From: Apostichopus japonicus
Lineage: Eukaryota; Echinodermata; Holothuroidea; Aspidochirotida; Stichopodidae
Length of the DNA: 64,000 nucleotides
Reading direction: 5' to 3'
Assembly (NCBI RefSeq): GCF_037975245.1
Contig: NC_092563.1
Coordinates: forward strand, 360,001-424,000
Shown: positions 1 to 12,400 of the stretch, in pieces
How the letters are laid out: the number at the start of each line of letters is the position of its first letter
Numbering within the stretch: position 1 is the stretch's first letter
Notes under the pieces: generated by a model
Seen by the model: the letters and a program-made list of their open reading frames with translations, nothing else
The model's database searches: none
Told to the model about the DNA's origin: nothing
Made by a program: the position numbers and the translations under genes

Positions 1-432
1 CTCTGTAACTCTACCATCTCATATATATTACCATGCAGCTATAGTCCACAACATTACCTTCTCTGTAACTCTACCATCTCATATAAATGACCATGCAGCT
101 ATGGTCCACAACCTTACCTTCTCTGTAACTCTACCATCTCATATAAATGACCATGCAGCTATGGTCCACAACATTACCTTCTCTGTAACTCTACCATCTC
201 ATATATATTACCATGCAGCTATAGTCCACAACATTACCTTCTCTGTAACTCTAACATCTCATATATGTTACCATGCTGCTATAGTCCACAACCTTACCTT
301 CTCTGTAACTCTACCATCTCATATTAATGACCATGCAGCTATAGTCCACAACCTTAACTTCTCTGTAACTCTACCATCTCATATATGTTACCATGCAGCT
401 ATAGTCCACAACCTTACCATCTCTGTAACTCT
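1..432. repeat. 60-bp minisatellite, about 7 copies
   Basis: Seven consecutive units of exactly 60 bp start with 'ctctgtaactctaccatctc' and end with 'cacaac(a/c)ttacctt'. The array runs off the left edge of the window. Because 60 is a multiple of 3, it keeps a false open frame of 20-residue repeats; I do not regard that frame as a gene. Units differ at a few bases, mainly in the 'atatatatta'/'ataaatgacc' segment. Confidence 0.95.
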
Positions 433-444
433 CTGGCGCGCAGC

Positions 445-512
445 ATACAAGAAAATTTCTGGTTTTGATAGCCCCCAGATCACTGGAAATGGCACTTCTC
501 GGCTTGAAAAAT
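445..512. repeat. dispersed repeat fragment (family R1)
   Basis: The stretch 'caagaaaatttctggtttt...cccagatcactggaaatggcacttctc' recurs at about 1308-1360 and, inverted, at about 20155-20245 inside a hAT-like element. Shared words include 'agaaaattt' and 'gctggaaatggcacttccc'. It is an interspersed repeat of unknown class. Confidence 0.6.
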
Positions 513-826
513 GACCAACCAGATGTACACTTTTGACTGAGAACCAAGTTTTTCCCAATACTTTTTTTTCATTCATAACCCTTTTGAACCCATATCGATG
601 TGGATAGTATATGTGATTGTACGTTTACACTCATACACAGGAGATGTACAGACATGATAATAATCATGAGTGACAACGTGCTATACGGTCACAGATCACA
701 GAAACGACCACAAAGAGTCATTTACCTCATGCAGCATGTGTTGGATGAAGTTTTAGCCACCGCCAAATATGATTTTGATAAATAATCTCACACATTATTT
801 TCTATTTATGGCCACACACAAAAATT

Positions 827-1002
827 ATGCCACCAAATATTGGGGGGATACTAGTTACTATTAGATACTACCGTATATCCCAACCTAAAATTTTGGGGGG
901 ACATGTCCAAGAACAGTGAAAAAACTTCCAGCCTCCACCGGGATTCGAACCCGGGTCTCCCGCTCTGTACGCGAACACCCTAACCAACTTGGCTATGGCC
1001 GC
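827..1002 (-). mobile_element. SINE-like element with tRNA-like head
   Basis: The minus strand of 931-1002 reads as a 72-nt tRNA-like sequence. It has an A box 'TAGCCAAGTTGG', a perfect T-arm 'CCGGG-TTCGAAT-CCCGG' and a B box 'GGTTCGAATCC'. The acceptor stem pairs at only about five of seven positions, so a working tRNA is unlikely. The body that follows (827-930) contains 'acatgtccccccaaaatttt' and 'tatttggtggcat'. The same body recurs at 1425-1495 without the head. This fits a Pol III-transcribed tRNA-derived SINE. Confidence 0.65.
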
Positions 1003-1307
1003 TGATTCGTTCGAAACCGGTAAGGAAAGTCGCAATTTCACTGAAGGCGTTTGTCACCAGTATCGTTTGTCCCCTGGTTGCTATAGCCCTATTTTCCTTT
1101 TTCATCGGCAAACCAAATTTCATTACGGAAGCGGTCCGTCTAACTATTCATTTCGAAAAAAAGTAAAAACTACTTTCGGTCATATATAGTAACAAATTGT
1201 GACACGGTTAGACAGGTGCCTTGCGAGGGATTAGCCAATGGAGGAGGGGAAGCTTGTATAGGCAAACTATCTAAGCGTAGCGCCACCATAACTTGGGGCG
1301 AAGCGCA

Positions 1308-1360
1308 AAAGAAAATTTTGGCCGAAAATGCCTCCCAGATCGCTGGAAATGGCACTTCCC
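1308..1360. repeat. dispersed repeat fragment (family R1)
   Basis: This is the second copy of the repeat at 445-512, sharing 'agaaaattttgg' and 'ctggaaatggcacttcc'. The preceding 'gcgtagcgccaccataacttggggcg' region matches, inverted, the 'atggtggcgctccgctcagatag' part of the element at 20035-20698. This DNA is therefore probably the remains of a related element. Confidence 0.55.
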
Positions 1361-1424
1361 AGGCTTTGTAAGTTGCATCTAAGCATTTTCTATTTTGAAA
1401 TTACTAGCGATATCATAAAAAAAT

Positions 1425-1495
1425 ATGCCACCAAATATTGGGGGGATATTAGATACTTTATCCCCCCACCTAAAATATTGGGGGGGACATGTGTA
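1425..1495 (-). repeat. SINE body copy without tRNA head
   Basis: 'tgccaccaaatattgggggg...cctaaaatattgggggggacatgt' repeats 827-905 almost word for word. It ends about 50 bp before the PIPOX splice acceptor at 1544. Confidence 0.65.
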
Positions 1496-1544
1496 ACTGT
1501 TTCCTCTATAAACAAGCATAACATGTATTTATCTTCTTGTTTAG

Positions 1545-1731
1545 GTTTCCTCACATGATATATCATGGTGAAGGGAAAGACATTTACACATTGCCTATCT
1601 ATGGTAACAGTGGCTTTAAAATAGGCATAGATGCAGGAGGACCAGAAGTTACTCCCTCCACGAGGAACTACACCCCAGATCCAGTGCGAGTTAAATACTG
1701 TGAAGAGTTTTTGAAGGAATTCTTACCCAGG
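1545..1731 (+). CDS. PIPOX: PIPOX-like exon, third from right end of known part
   Basis: The acceptor is 'tcttgtttag' and the donor 'agg|gtaaat'. The exon starts on the third base of a split codon and ends on a codon boundary. It encodes the beta-rich substrate-domain segment before the flavin-linking Cys. Confidence 0.85.
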
Positions 1732-4331
1732 GTAAATACTGTTACATGAACATTAGACTCAGAATTGAGGCCTTATATGTTAAAATATTTGTGGCATGAC
1801 ATATGCCGGTCATTAAGACAGTTGCCTTACTAAGACACTGCAGGGTGCAAAAGGGTCAAAGGTATTGTGAGTTATGATTACCAATGTTACATGGGAAACA
1901 TAATAATGATAAGGGATTTAGATCATTTTGGACTTAGTTTGACAATGTCTGAGGAAGTTAACAGATTAACTTCAACAGTCAAATAATTACCTGTCAGGGC
2001 AAATTTTTAAGGATTTCTACCGGTTGCCCCTCAGACAACTAGGTCTTACGTTCAGGTTGTACAAACAGCAAATTTGGTTGTCCAAAAACATGTAGCCAAA
2101 TAACAACTGAACGACCAATATATGTACACTTTAAAAGAAATGTGTTGGTGTGGTGAATAGAATACCAATATGTACACTTAAGAGAGATGTGTAGGTTTGG
2201 TGAATAGAACATCAATATGTACACTGTAGGAGAGATGTGTAGGTTTGGTGGCTAGAACACCAGCTTTGGGACAGAAAACTCTCCTTTGAATGGATCATAG
2301 ACATACCACTATTTTTTAGTAGAACCAAAGTATATACTAATTCATCAGTTTAACCTATTTAGGGAATTTAATTACAATACAATCTGAATTTGATGTCAGC
2401 AACTATAGTTATACTCTAGACAACATTGAAGGCTGTTGGATCAGGATTTCACAACAGTACTGCTCATGGCATTGATGAAATCTAGTATATAGACACTCTT
2501 AGTGCTCGGAACTTCATAGCGCTGTGTGTACTCATACTATAAAATATTCAACTTTTGCTCTGAGTAAATTACAATTTTGTCAGTGCATTGTATGTATCAT
2601 CAGGATGGTTGTATTGCTTGTGCTGATGTGAACTTTTTCATTAGCCAATTATATTCATAGCATATATTATATTGCTGTGAATGTTAATTGTTACTCCATA
2701 GTAGTCTACTGCAAGTTATGCAGGCCTGATTTTTCCCCAAATAAAATAAATAAACCTCCCCCATGCTTCAGTTGTCCTGAAAGCATAGAAAGCACCCATC
2801 TGTAACTTCCTGATATGGATCTAGTGGAGAACCTACTTTGTTGTTCAGAAATCTATAAAACTAACTATGAACATTTATATTGTACAAGTAGCTACCATCA
2901 AATTTTTTTTAGTATCAGTGCCAATAAATTTGCTTATTAAGGATTTACATTGTCTATGAAAGTTTCAGTGTCCAATACTTTTTAAAGTTACAGCATTAAG
3001 TGTGACAATTATTCAGTTGTGCTATATGATATTATAGTTGCAGTGAAAAAGGTCAGAGAACTTCCTGTAAATCAAAATATGTAATTAATCTAATTAGTAC
3101 TTGCAGCTCTTTCCTTCAGAGAAATCCATTCCTTCTTCTTGCTAGAAGAGAAGTTGTTTGATTGTCATAAGTGTCATAATTAAGAAGTCACAAACATGTG
3201 CTCCAATTTTTCTTGGGTGACCACTCCATTTAAAGAACCAAACGACAGAGAATTATTTTTTGGATGACCCTCCATTGAGAGTTTGGAAGAACCAAAATTT
3301 AATGAGGGGGGGGGGGGGTGGGAGAGGCAGTGTAAGAATGAAATGCATTAGTGTCCCTCTAATAAGACAAACTTTGAGAACATGTTCCCCCGTGTACCCT
3401 CTCCCCCTGCACCTCCCTAAATTGACAGCTATGACCTCTGGTAGACTCTGAGTATATAATTCTGGTTTTGCAGTCTGTCGGTCCCATCCTCTACACCAAG
3501 ACTTGCCTCTACACCATGACTTCAGATCGTCACTTTGTAATCGATACAGCATCCCGAACTGGCTTCCCAGATGTCATCATTTGCTGTGGTGCTGGACATG
3601 TTTTTAAGTAAGTAACTTACCCATCAAATATTTTTATGTATTATCTTAAAAATTTCCCAGAATGAATCAGTTTGAGGAACAACTATTAAGCAGAACAGCT
3701 CGAGACAATATAGTAATTAAAGCAAACCTCAGAAATGATATTTGGAGGGTTAATCACAATTAGCGTAAAGTTTATTTCCTACCAAAGAATTAACACCATT
3801 ATAGCTTTGTGTTTATAACTATTGAGATTATAAGACTGAGACCCAGAGTTATGGTAAACACTATCTATTTGTGTTGCTGCTGTCGTTAACTGGTACGTAT
3901 TATAGTTAATGTTACTGTTGTGACCGGTGTAATTACAGTATAACACTAGAGAAGATTTTTAAAGAATGCAACACCAGTGGTGTCAAATTAATATTTGCAT
4001 CAGTCATCTTATAAATCAATAAATCTATCTGCTATAAGTAATGTAACTGGAGTTTTTAAGACTGTTGTTAAAGGAAGTCTTGAATCTCAATGTTTGTACT
4101 TTGTTTTAATAATCATGTCCTAGTTCATCTAGTTTTACTACTGGTATTTTCATCTAACCCAGATTTGCTGCTGTGGTGGGAAAAGTCTTAACGGACATGG
4201 CCTTGGAGAGAACAGTGCCTTACAATATCAAACCCTTCTCTCTGAATCGTCCTGCCATCACAGACCCAAATTTTAAGAAAAGCTTTATCATGGGTGATGA
4301 ATCTCACCTTCAAGCAATGTCTAAGCTATGA
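1545..4331 (+). CDS. PIPOX: peroxisomal sarcosine / L-pipecolate oxidase-like, last three exons
   Basis: FAD-dependent amine oxidase of the monomeric sarcosine oxidase family (sarcosine + O2 to glycine + formaldehyde + H2O2), expected in peroxisomes. Exons are 1545-1731, 3474-3607 and 4163-4331, joined in frame to about 162 residues; the N-terminal FAD-binding half lies left of the window. The first exon gives 'FPHMIYHGEGKDIYTLP' and 'FKIGIDAGG'. The second gives 'KTCLYTMTSDRHFVID', whose Cys matches the residue that binds flavin covalently in this family, then 'CCGAGHVFK'. The third gives 'FAAVVGKVL' and 'FSLNRPAI'. The protein ends in Ser-Lys-Leu, a classic PTS1 peroxisome signal. All borders are AG/GT. 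Substrate choice between sarcosine and pipecolate cannot be told. The gene is convergent with methyltransferase gene A. Confidence 0.88.
1732..3473. other. PIPOX-like intron
   Basis: Noncoding. It holds three imperfect copies of a roughly 63-bp unit at about 2116-2270 ('gagagatgtgtaggtttggtg') and a G tract at 3306-3318. No other gene is seen. Confidence 0.7.
3474..3607 (+). CDS. PIPOX: PIPOX-like exon with flavin-linking Cys
   Basis: The acceptor is 'ggttttgcag' and the donor 'aa|gtaagtaac', splitting a Lys codon completed by the next exon. It contains 'KTCLYTMTSD', the covalent-FAD cysteine context, and the Gly-rich 'CCGAGHVFK' that precedes the last FAD-contacting stretch in the family. 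Confidence 0.87.
4163..4331 (+). CDS. PIPOX: PIPOX-like terminal exon with PTS1 tail
   Basis: The acceptor is 'catctaacccag'. The exon encodes 'FAAVVGKVLTDMALERTVPY', then 'FSLNRPAI' and a C terminus 'QAMSKL' followed by TGA at 4329-4331. The SKL tripeptide is the strongest form of the peroxisomal import signal. Confidence 0.9.
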
Positions 4332-4738
4332 TTTTGTTTCCGTACTGGAATATGTAATTAATGCATATCCCTTTACTCCATGTATTGAAGCATGTCAGGG
4401 CTCTGTTTAATGGGTATAAACAAGATTTGATCATGGAGAGGAATTTCTGTCAGATTTTCTTTCTTTCTTTCTTGTTGTTTTTTAGTTTGCTTCTTTGCTT
4501 TTGTTGAGAAAAACAGTTAATGTCCTGGAATTGTGTTAATATTTTGTTTTAGAATGAATGATTGATTGATCTGTAGCAGTTGATTTAATTTGAAAAGATG
4601 AATTCACTTTCAAGTTCCAAATTAAGAAGTGATTTAATAACATCTGATTTGAAATCCACTGCTAGAGAAAACCCCAAACATCTAAACAAAGTTGTTAATG
4701 TTTAGAGAAGTTTATACAACTTTCTGCTTGCCTTTGCC

Positions 4739-4744
4739 AATAAA
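4739..4744 (+). promoter_or_regulatory. candidate polyadenylation signal for PIPOX-like gene
   Basis: This is the first AATAAA on the plus strand after the stop at 4331, in 'gccaataaacc'. Assigned by position only. Confidence 0.35.
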
Positions 4745-5489
4745 CCAATAAGCCATATGTTACTTTTTCTCAGCCGTTTTGGTTTAAAAGTTCATTCTGC
4801 TTTTTTCTATCTTTTCATTTACAACTGGTGAATTCGATCTTCTGTACTAAACTACTTTGAAAACCAAACTGTGTCCAGTCCTGCTATTTCCAAAGGACAT
4901 ATAAAAAGGATTTTGCCAAAAATATAGTTTTCAAATTTTGATAAAAATTAATACCTTTTGGTGTACTCCAAGAAGGTGTTAACTGATACTACCTTTGCAA
5001 TGGTGCCTTTTCAACAGTAATTTTCATATTTTATTAAGCAATTTAGGAAAGTTGATTTTATTGAGAAATTTAGACAGTTTTGTAGTAAGTTATAACAAAG
5101 CTTTTAACCTTTCCTTCTATCCATTTTAGGTCATAAGTTTTCTTATTCCAAAGTATCAATCAGGTAATGATGGGATATCAGTATTGACATTATAAACTAG
5201 CCAACTGGGGAGCTGATTTTATAGAAAATCTAATCTGGTCTCCTTGTTCTTTACATATAAAATAAGTATTCCTTTGTAAGTTTTTCTGTTTACTTGTCTT
5301 GTTTCTCATTGAGCTGCTAAATTAAAAATTAAAAAAATATGATTTCCTTTTGTATTCGCATTTCGTATTCCATTATATACGCATACAGGTATAATACCTT
5401 CATCATTCAATAGAACTTGTATCAAGTTTCATGAAGTTTATCAATGTTATTGTTATTAAAGTGAATATGCTGTAACCATGCCATCAAAA

Positions 5490-5546
5490 GTATTCCATCA
5501 TCATCATCATCTCAGCATCATCATCATCAGTATCATCATCATTATT

Positions 5547-5605
<59 letters not shown>

Positions 5606-5790
5606 TATCATTATGATCATCATCGCTATTATTATCATCATCATCATCATTATTATTATGATTATGATCATCATCGCTATTATTATTCTCATTATCGTCA
5701 TCATCATCATCATTATTATTTTTATCATCATCTTTGTTATCATCATCATTATTATGATGATGCTAGTGATGATCATCACCATCATCATGC
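5490..5790. repeat. (ATC)n / (ATT)n microsatellite, about 300 bp
   Basis: Long runs of 'atc' interrupted by 'att', 'atg' and 'gct' triplets, in the PIPOX downstream flank. They give false Ile/Met-rich frames on both strands. Confidence 0.95.
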
Positions 5791-8700
5791 CACTCTAGCT
5801 TCCTCCAAAGATTGCTTTCCTACAGATGCTCTGCCAGCCTCCAGTATTATTCCCCAAAAAACAATGGGTGCCAAATTGGACGAGTTAAATTCTTTGTAAG
5901 TGTCGAATTTGTGTCACTATTTTTTTACTTTGTAGCATATTTCAAGGGGTGGGGGGGGGGGATAACTGCTACCATTATCTTTGTGACACCTCAAGTAGCT
6001 TGTCATTAATCAATAAACATCATAGTAACAGATGTACATAATGTCCAGCCTTCTTATAATATTATTATAATTGAGATGTGAATTGCTATGACACAACCTG
6101 CTATTGTTAATTACCAGTTAAATGCAGACTTTTGGGCAAAGTGAAAAGTGTCAAAGTATAATGACAGTGACAGTTGCACTAGTGTATTACACTGAATGAA
6201 TCTTGTGGAATTTGGTTGCATCCCTGTAAAATGTAACCAGGTATTTTGCAATAAAATAATCTCTCAAATTTATTTGAACTGAGCAGAATATTCGTTTTAA
6301 GAACCAAGTTTAGAAGAAATAGCAAAAGGAAAATATTTTCCAATAAAATGATGTATTTACTTGTGTAGACACTTTGGATGGTAAAATGAGAAGGAGGTCA
6401 TTGACCGGATATGACCGGTCACTGAGGGTGCACAGTGTTAAAAGATTACCAGGGCATACTAGACACCGTAGAATGCGGTGCTAAGGTTGTGGGGAGACAG
6501 GTAAAGCAGGTCACTCGTAAATATATAAACCAGTAAGTTTTATAATGTCATTGCATTAAGGCGATACCTGGAGTATGATATTCTTAACAGTTGAAAATGG
6601 GTTAATGTTGCTTGTTCATTTGGGGGTTTATATGTTGTAAACTGCAGATAATCTTATGCAAGAATTTGATCTATATTGTCATATTTCATAAATGTTTACA
6701 ATGAAATAATGGGAAATAATATGAAAAGAATTTATTACATCACTTTTTTTCCCTTATAAGGTGCTATTGTGGAATCTGCTTTGTAACCCACTTTGCGTGC
6801 TATTGATATTCATAATGATCTTTTGTTAATTGTATATTTCATTGTGGGTTGTGTTCATCATATATTGTAAAATATTGCTGCTGTATGTTTTGTTGCTTAT
6901 GTTTGTACATATTTTTAAGAATTTCAATTCATATGAATGCCTTTACTATAGCAATACCAATTTGGTGATTCGTCAGGGTATAGTCCATATAGCTGAAGCT
7001 GCCGTTTGAAATGTCTTGAATTGCATTTAAGCTAAAGAGCTGTGCAGTATTCATATCTTTAAAATTCTTAAACAACGAATTTGTTAAAAAAAATCATTGA
7101 TAATGTAGCTTCCTTAACTATCCTTTAAATTGTAATAACCAACGATTCAATATTCATTCTGCAAAACTGTTTGACTTTATAAGCTGCTTTCTCTTGTCAT
7201 TCTGTTGTAAAGTGTCTGTGTGTGCGTTTTTGTTTTTTAAATTTCCTTTAGAGATATGTTGGTAATAACCCGGATTAAGGATTTATACTATGATCACTTG
7301 ATGCCAAAAAGTCAACATTAATACTGTTTGGTGCATCAAAGTTATTCGTATCACTGACAGCAATTAATCCTGAGAGAGGGGTGGGGAAGGAAGGGGGAGG
7401 GGTATGACTTCATAAGGTCACAACATTATATCAAAACTTTTTGAGAAAAATTGATCCTCTGTGTTTTCTGTACCACAAATTCCAGTATCGATTTTTTTTT
7501 CAACAACTGCAACGCAGTTCTAAGTTTTCAACACAAATTCAGTTTTTAGTACCAAAAGGGTACTTAATAATTACAAAAATGAAAACAAAATTAACCAAAC
7601 GGGTCATTTCTAATTATGAGAAGGGTTCACTTTTTAGGGGTGTGTTTTTCACAAAAATTAAGGTCAACAGCCCCCTTCCCCAGAGGAAGATCGAACAGAG
7701 CAAATCAGTGGCTACATGCTTTCTAAATGACATGTGACTTTTATGATGCCAGGTCAAACGAAGGTGACCCCATGTCAAACACGACTTCTGTAAAGAGCAT
7801 GTCAATGAATGCAATATACCGTGTAGAACCATGTAGGAACAAGCACAGTCTACTTTAATCTGTATATATTTAATACCGGAATACCTGACGTAACTCAGTT
7901 AAAGTTTTGTGTAATATTTCGTCAAAGGTACATGAATTTATAAAGTGCCTCCTAAGTTTGGCACCGTTTTCGTAATTCTCACAGAGGAAATGTAAACGGC
8001 TGGTATTAGTTTAAGAACACAAAACCACGAAATAAATAAACAAACAGGTATAGACGATACTCTCATTGCCCTGTAGTTATTACAAGAACTTAGAGAAAAC
8101 ATTGAGTCAGCATTATCACCTCGTTTTGCAAATTATAGATTAATAATAACATTCATGTCATACAAACAGAACATTTAAAGCAAGGCTGTTTACGTTGATT
8201 TTGTAATTGTTACAAATTTTGTTGCTACATGTGAATAATTCTATCTTAACTGGTATATGCGACTGTGCGAAAAACAGAGTGATGGGAACCAGTGCCATGC
8301 GTACGGCGGCGGGATGGTGGAGGGGGAAGGGGGGGGTGCAGCAGTCGTGGGTAAATTTCTCAGTGGGTGGGGGGGGGGGCTCTACAGACTAAATGTGCAT
8401 CAGAGTGCAATATATACCCTGTTATTTCTTTTAAGGCGAGGATCTCCAGATCCCCCTAAATGAATATCAGCTTCAGCAACCGCAGGGCCAAAAACCTATA
8501 AAAATCCCTTGTTCGCCTCTGGCCCTTCTATAAAGGTCATTGCCCCTACTTAAATTAGTCAGGGAAAATTAGAATTTAACCCCAGCCTTTGAAGTCCTGT
8601 GCTCGTCACTGTTCGAAACCAAATGGGAATCAGTATAGTGCTTATTAAACTGGAAAAAAAATGAACATGTGTGGCGTCTAGCTATCTGTAGAACTCGTTC

Positions 8701-9043
8701 GTCGACCAAGATCTCTGTCACATCATTTAAAAGATATGGTTCATTTTCCCCATCTTCTTTATCAATAATCAGCTCATATCATCCAGTCTGGACAATTGTT
8801 GTTGTCTCTGTACGATCAAGGCCTACAATATCGCACATCAGCTACACAAACAACAATAATAATAATAAGGAAAAAATATTAATAATCAAGCAGTTATTTT
8901 TACGACGCTTACAACTTTCACGTCAGGTGGCTTCCAATACAACAGTTTAACTCAACTTTGGAATCTTTTCAATTTAGAGAGTCAGTTCAGATTGGAGAAG
9001 CGTAGATTGCTCTTAGATGAAAAATCCATCTTATTATGACATG

Positions 9044-9119
9044 GCCGGGGATCGAACCTCCCAATTGATAAGTCTCATTGTTCAAGAGCCACCGCCTTTA
9101 TCCACTCAGCCGCAGCTCT
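9044..9119 (-). mobile_element. tRNA-like (type II, Leu/Ser-like) sequence, probable SINE head or tRNA pseudogene
   Basis: The minus strand gives 'GAGCTGCGGCTGAGTGG' (A box) and 'GGAGGTTCGATCCCCGG' (T arm and B box). The spacing suggests a long variable arm, as in Leu or Ser tRNAs. The acceptor ends do not pair cleanly, so function as a tRNA is doubtful. Confidence 0.5.
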
Positions 9120-9342
9120 ACATGTAATATTGTTCGTTACTATAAGATAATGGTTTGGAATTATTCATAATGTCATGTACGATTGATTTGGAGTGTGACA
9201 TGAATTTATACCGTAAATAGAATGGTGCTGGCATCAGAAAATTGTCCAAACTGCCCGGACTAGAAGTCCCTATATAGTAAGGGCTCGTTGGATAGTGCAT
9301 GCGTTGGCAGGTAACAACTTAGGAAAAGTAAATATAATGGCG

Positions 9343-9462
9343 TTACATCCCAGAAGGCTTTTGGCCATCAAACCAGCTCCATTTTTTATCTCCATCCTCC
9401 AAGCATGTAATTGTTTTGCTCCAGTCATCTTCCAATAGTTTCAGCTCATCGTCAGTGAATAT
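9343..9462 (-). CDS. pmt: gene A terminal exon 12
   Basis: It encodes '[20 protein letters not shown]', then '[15 protein letters not shown]' and TAA. The family ends with an FSeedY...W....W-LF-AKK segment, which this resembles in layout. The acceptor is 'ctctctttaag'. Confidence 0.9.
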   Translation of the reverse strand: MFTDDELKLLEDDWSKTITCLEDGDKKWSWFDGQKPSGM

Positions 9463-12400
9463 CTTAAAGAGAGAAAGTGTTGACATGAGATAAATGATTT
9501 TATTTAGTGCTTAAAAAGTATATAGTACAACCAGAAAGCCAGTTGGCTTCGTGATTTCTTGCCATACAGTTTGCTCGAAATTCCAAATGAATGTCTGACT
9601 AATGTAAAGAAAGTGAGTAAAATATGTCTGACTAACGTGGAGCAAGTAAGTAAAATCTGTCCAGGGTTTAAGTGAGAACCAGAAAAGATCAGAGTTTTCC
9701 AGCAGTTATTTGTAGCACTTCCCTGTGCATGGGCATCAACCATTTCATTCACTGGTAAGTATGCTTACATAATAGAATCTATATTCCAAACGTTTCAATA
9801 TCCAGAAAGAACAGTCTTGCTAAGTGAAATGCAGACACATAGATGTATGACTAACAAAACGTTATCTTTTCCAAGTCTGAGCTAGCAAATCAGCTCTGCC
9901 ACCTTACAACCATCCCTTTATAAATGGTTGTTACTGAATGACAGCTCTACATGACATTGGTTATACATTGTGAAATACTTTCGCAACTTACTGCCAAAGT
10001 ACAACTCATCTAGTATAGAGAAAATGGCAAATTTGAGAACATTTGAGATAACATGTTGACCCCTTGGGCCATTCCCCCCCCCCCCCCCATTTGAGATAAC
10101 CTGTTGTCTGTTGACCCCTTGAAACTCAGAGGACGAAAACTGATATGGGCCTGAGTGAGTGTGTTAAAGACTATTGATTCTCTGAAGAAGATTTCATTTT
10201 CTGGTTGACTGTATGTTTTGTTGAAGATTTACAAAGCCCCTTCACAAAATTGAACTGAATTTGATCAAACTATGTTCACCAAAAGAAAATCATAGCATTA
10301 GACCATTATTGTAGCTTTCATTTTGGAGTTGTCATGGAAAAAAGGTTTTCAGATTTTTTCAACATCATAAGTATGAAGTTCAAGAAAGATGTTCTTCTTG
10401 AGTTATCGTGATTACAAGATTTTCATACTTTGACTTAAATATGACCGCAAATGCACTTTGACATCAACCAATTTCCATAGGGTTCCTCTTCTCAACATGA
10501 GACATCAACATGCCAAGCATGGAATTCATCAAAGCTTCTCTTCTTGAGATATCGTGTTTACAATGTTTCATCTGGTGACCTTGTATGACCTTGATCCCAG
10601 ACAAAAGCTATCGCAGGCGAGAACTTACTATGTTGCTTGTCCATCTAACTTTGTAATATTTGAGTTATCGGATTTACAAGGTTTCCACAGTTTGACCTGT
10701 GGGGAGCTAATATGACCTTTGATCCCAGCCAAAAACAATACCAACCGAGAACTTAATATGTCGTATCAACATCCAAAGTTTGAAGTCCATCCTAACTTTG
10801 GAGTTATCGTGTATACAAGCCAGAGCATCACGTACAAACACATTTAAACACACATGCACACACGGCTTCATGACCGCAATGGTTCCTTTTGCTTTCAGCA
10901 AGGAATAAACAGCAGATATTGAAGTTAAGAGCGCAGTATGTTATTGTATTTCATGATATTTTATTCAATAGAAGTTGCAATATCATTAGCTCTCCCGATC
11001 CATACCGTAACCCTTACCCCATTCGTACCCCAAGCTCCCTTTGCCCAACCCTGTACTCCTACCCTACCCTTCCCAACCTCTACCCCTAGTTTACCTCCAC
11101 ACACACCCGTAGTCCCCAACCCTTCCCTAATATCACCCCTACCCTCACCCCTAACCTCACCCTACCCTTCTTCAGCCCAATCTCTTACTTCTGCCCTACC
11201 GTTACCCCTATAGCTTACCTTTGCTCCTATATCTCACTACATCGTTTCACTAAAGAATGGTTACTGCTTATATCCTAAGGAAAGAAAGAACCACTAAAAT
11301 AATTACCACTGTTAACTCTGGCCTTTTCTCGGAAATGTTCTTCTTTCCATCTGTGAGTTTGTTGATCAGGTGCTGTGACACATCTGTTGTACTCACATCG
11401 ATGAAGCCACCAGACTTCAAATTCTTAATTGTGAAAGAAATCATATTAAGAACTTTCAACTCAAAAGTTAGAAAGACAAATGCCAGTTGTGTTTCATCTT
11501 CTCTGTTTACTACACCTATAAACTTAACGTCTGTGGGCCGACAGGTAGAGAAAGAGGAGGGGATTTTAATTACCTAATTTAAGTATTAAATTGTTAAATT
11601 AGTATTATTACACCACAGGTGAATATAAAGGTCAATCAGTGAACCCTGTACTTTTCAATTGGCGTATAAATAGGCATATAAATACATGTATAAATATGCG
11701 TATACTTACGCGTATAAATTGGCGTATAAATACACCTATATATAGGGCGTATCGAGGGGCATAGTTTGGATGAGTTTGTTTGGAATATGTATGGTGTGGC
11801 CTATTCGTAAAACTCCAAATGTAACAATTTCATGTAGCACCGGCCACTCAAAAATACATTTTCCACCTTCTTTTAGACCCTGATTGCTCGTAAAACTCTG
11901 CGACCCCCCCCCCCCCCCATTTTCTCCTTCCTTTCCGAGAATAAAATCCTCATACGCACTTGAATGGTAATCATCTAACTACATAAATTGCAAATAATCT
12001 ACTTCTTCTCAAAGAATGTGATTTATTGAATCGTATCTCCCTCTTCAGTCTTTTCATGCATCCTTTGTATATGATAGGCCATATATTGAAGCCGATTGAG
12101 CATTCTAAGAGTTAAGACCTTCTTCGATATGAACCAATAAAGTCGGAACCTCCAGCATAAAGTATGTACCAATTATGTTCAGTTAAAATTTCAAGTTAGG
12201 GAGAAAAGAGGGGTGTGGGCTGGAATTCTAAATTATCTTTGATGTGATTAAGCATGTCAAATTGTATTCTATAGAAACATTACCTGGAGGTAATTATCCT
12301 CTGAATCCTGTGAGTTATTTCCTTCAGAAAACTCATAGAACCCGAATTTACCGCCAGGTTTCAACCAGGTCTAAAATCAAAGTCGAAAAATCTTAATTTA

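Larger units (their letters stand above)
4332..9342. other. convergent intergenic region and PIPOX 3' UTR
   Basis: No gene is recognised between the two stop codons. The first AATAAA hexamer downstream of the PIPOX stop is at 4739-4744, giving a plausible 3' UTR of about 430 nt. The region holds the ATC microsatellite, G tracts near 5950 and 8370, and the tRNA-like element at 9044-9119. Confidence 0.6.

Noticed and set aside
101-514. 137-residue open frame of 20-residue repeats
   Set aside because: It is the 60-bp minisatellite read in frame; the repeat length being a multiple of 3 explains the openness.
931-1002. Functional tRNA gene
   Set aside because: The T arm is perfect but the acceptor stem is mismatched and the D arm irregular; the body behind it recurs as a repeat, so a SINE head is more likely. 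The same reasoning applies to 9044-9119.
5478-5798. Ile/Met-rich open frames on both strands
   Set aside because: Translation of the ATC microsatellite.
10975-11215. Internal telomere-like array
   Set aside because: CCCTA words are irregular in length and order, unlike a true telomeric repeat.
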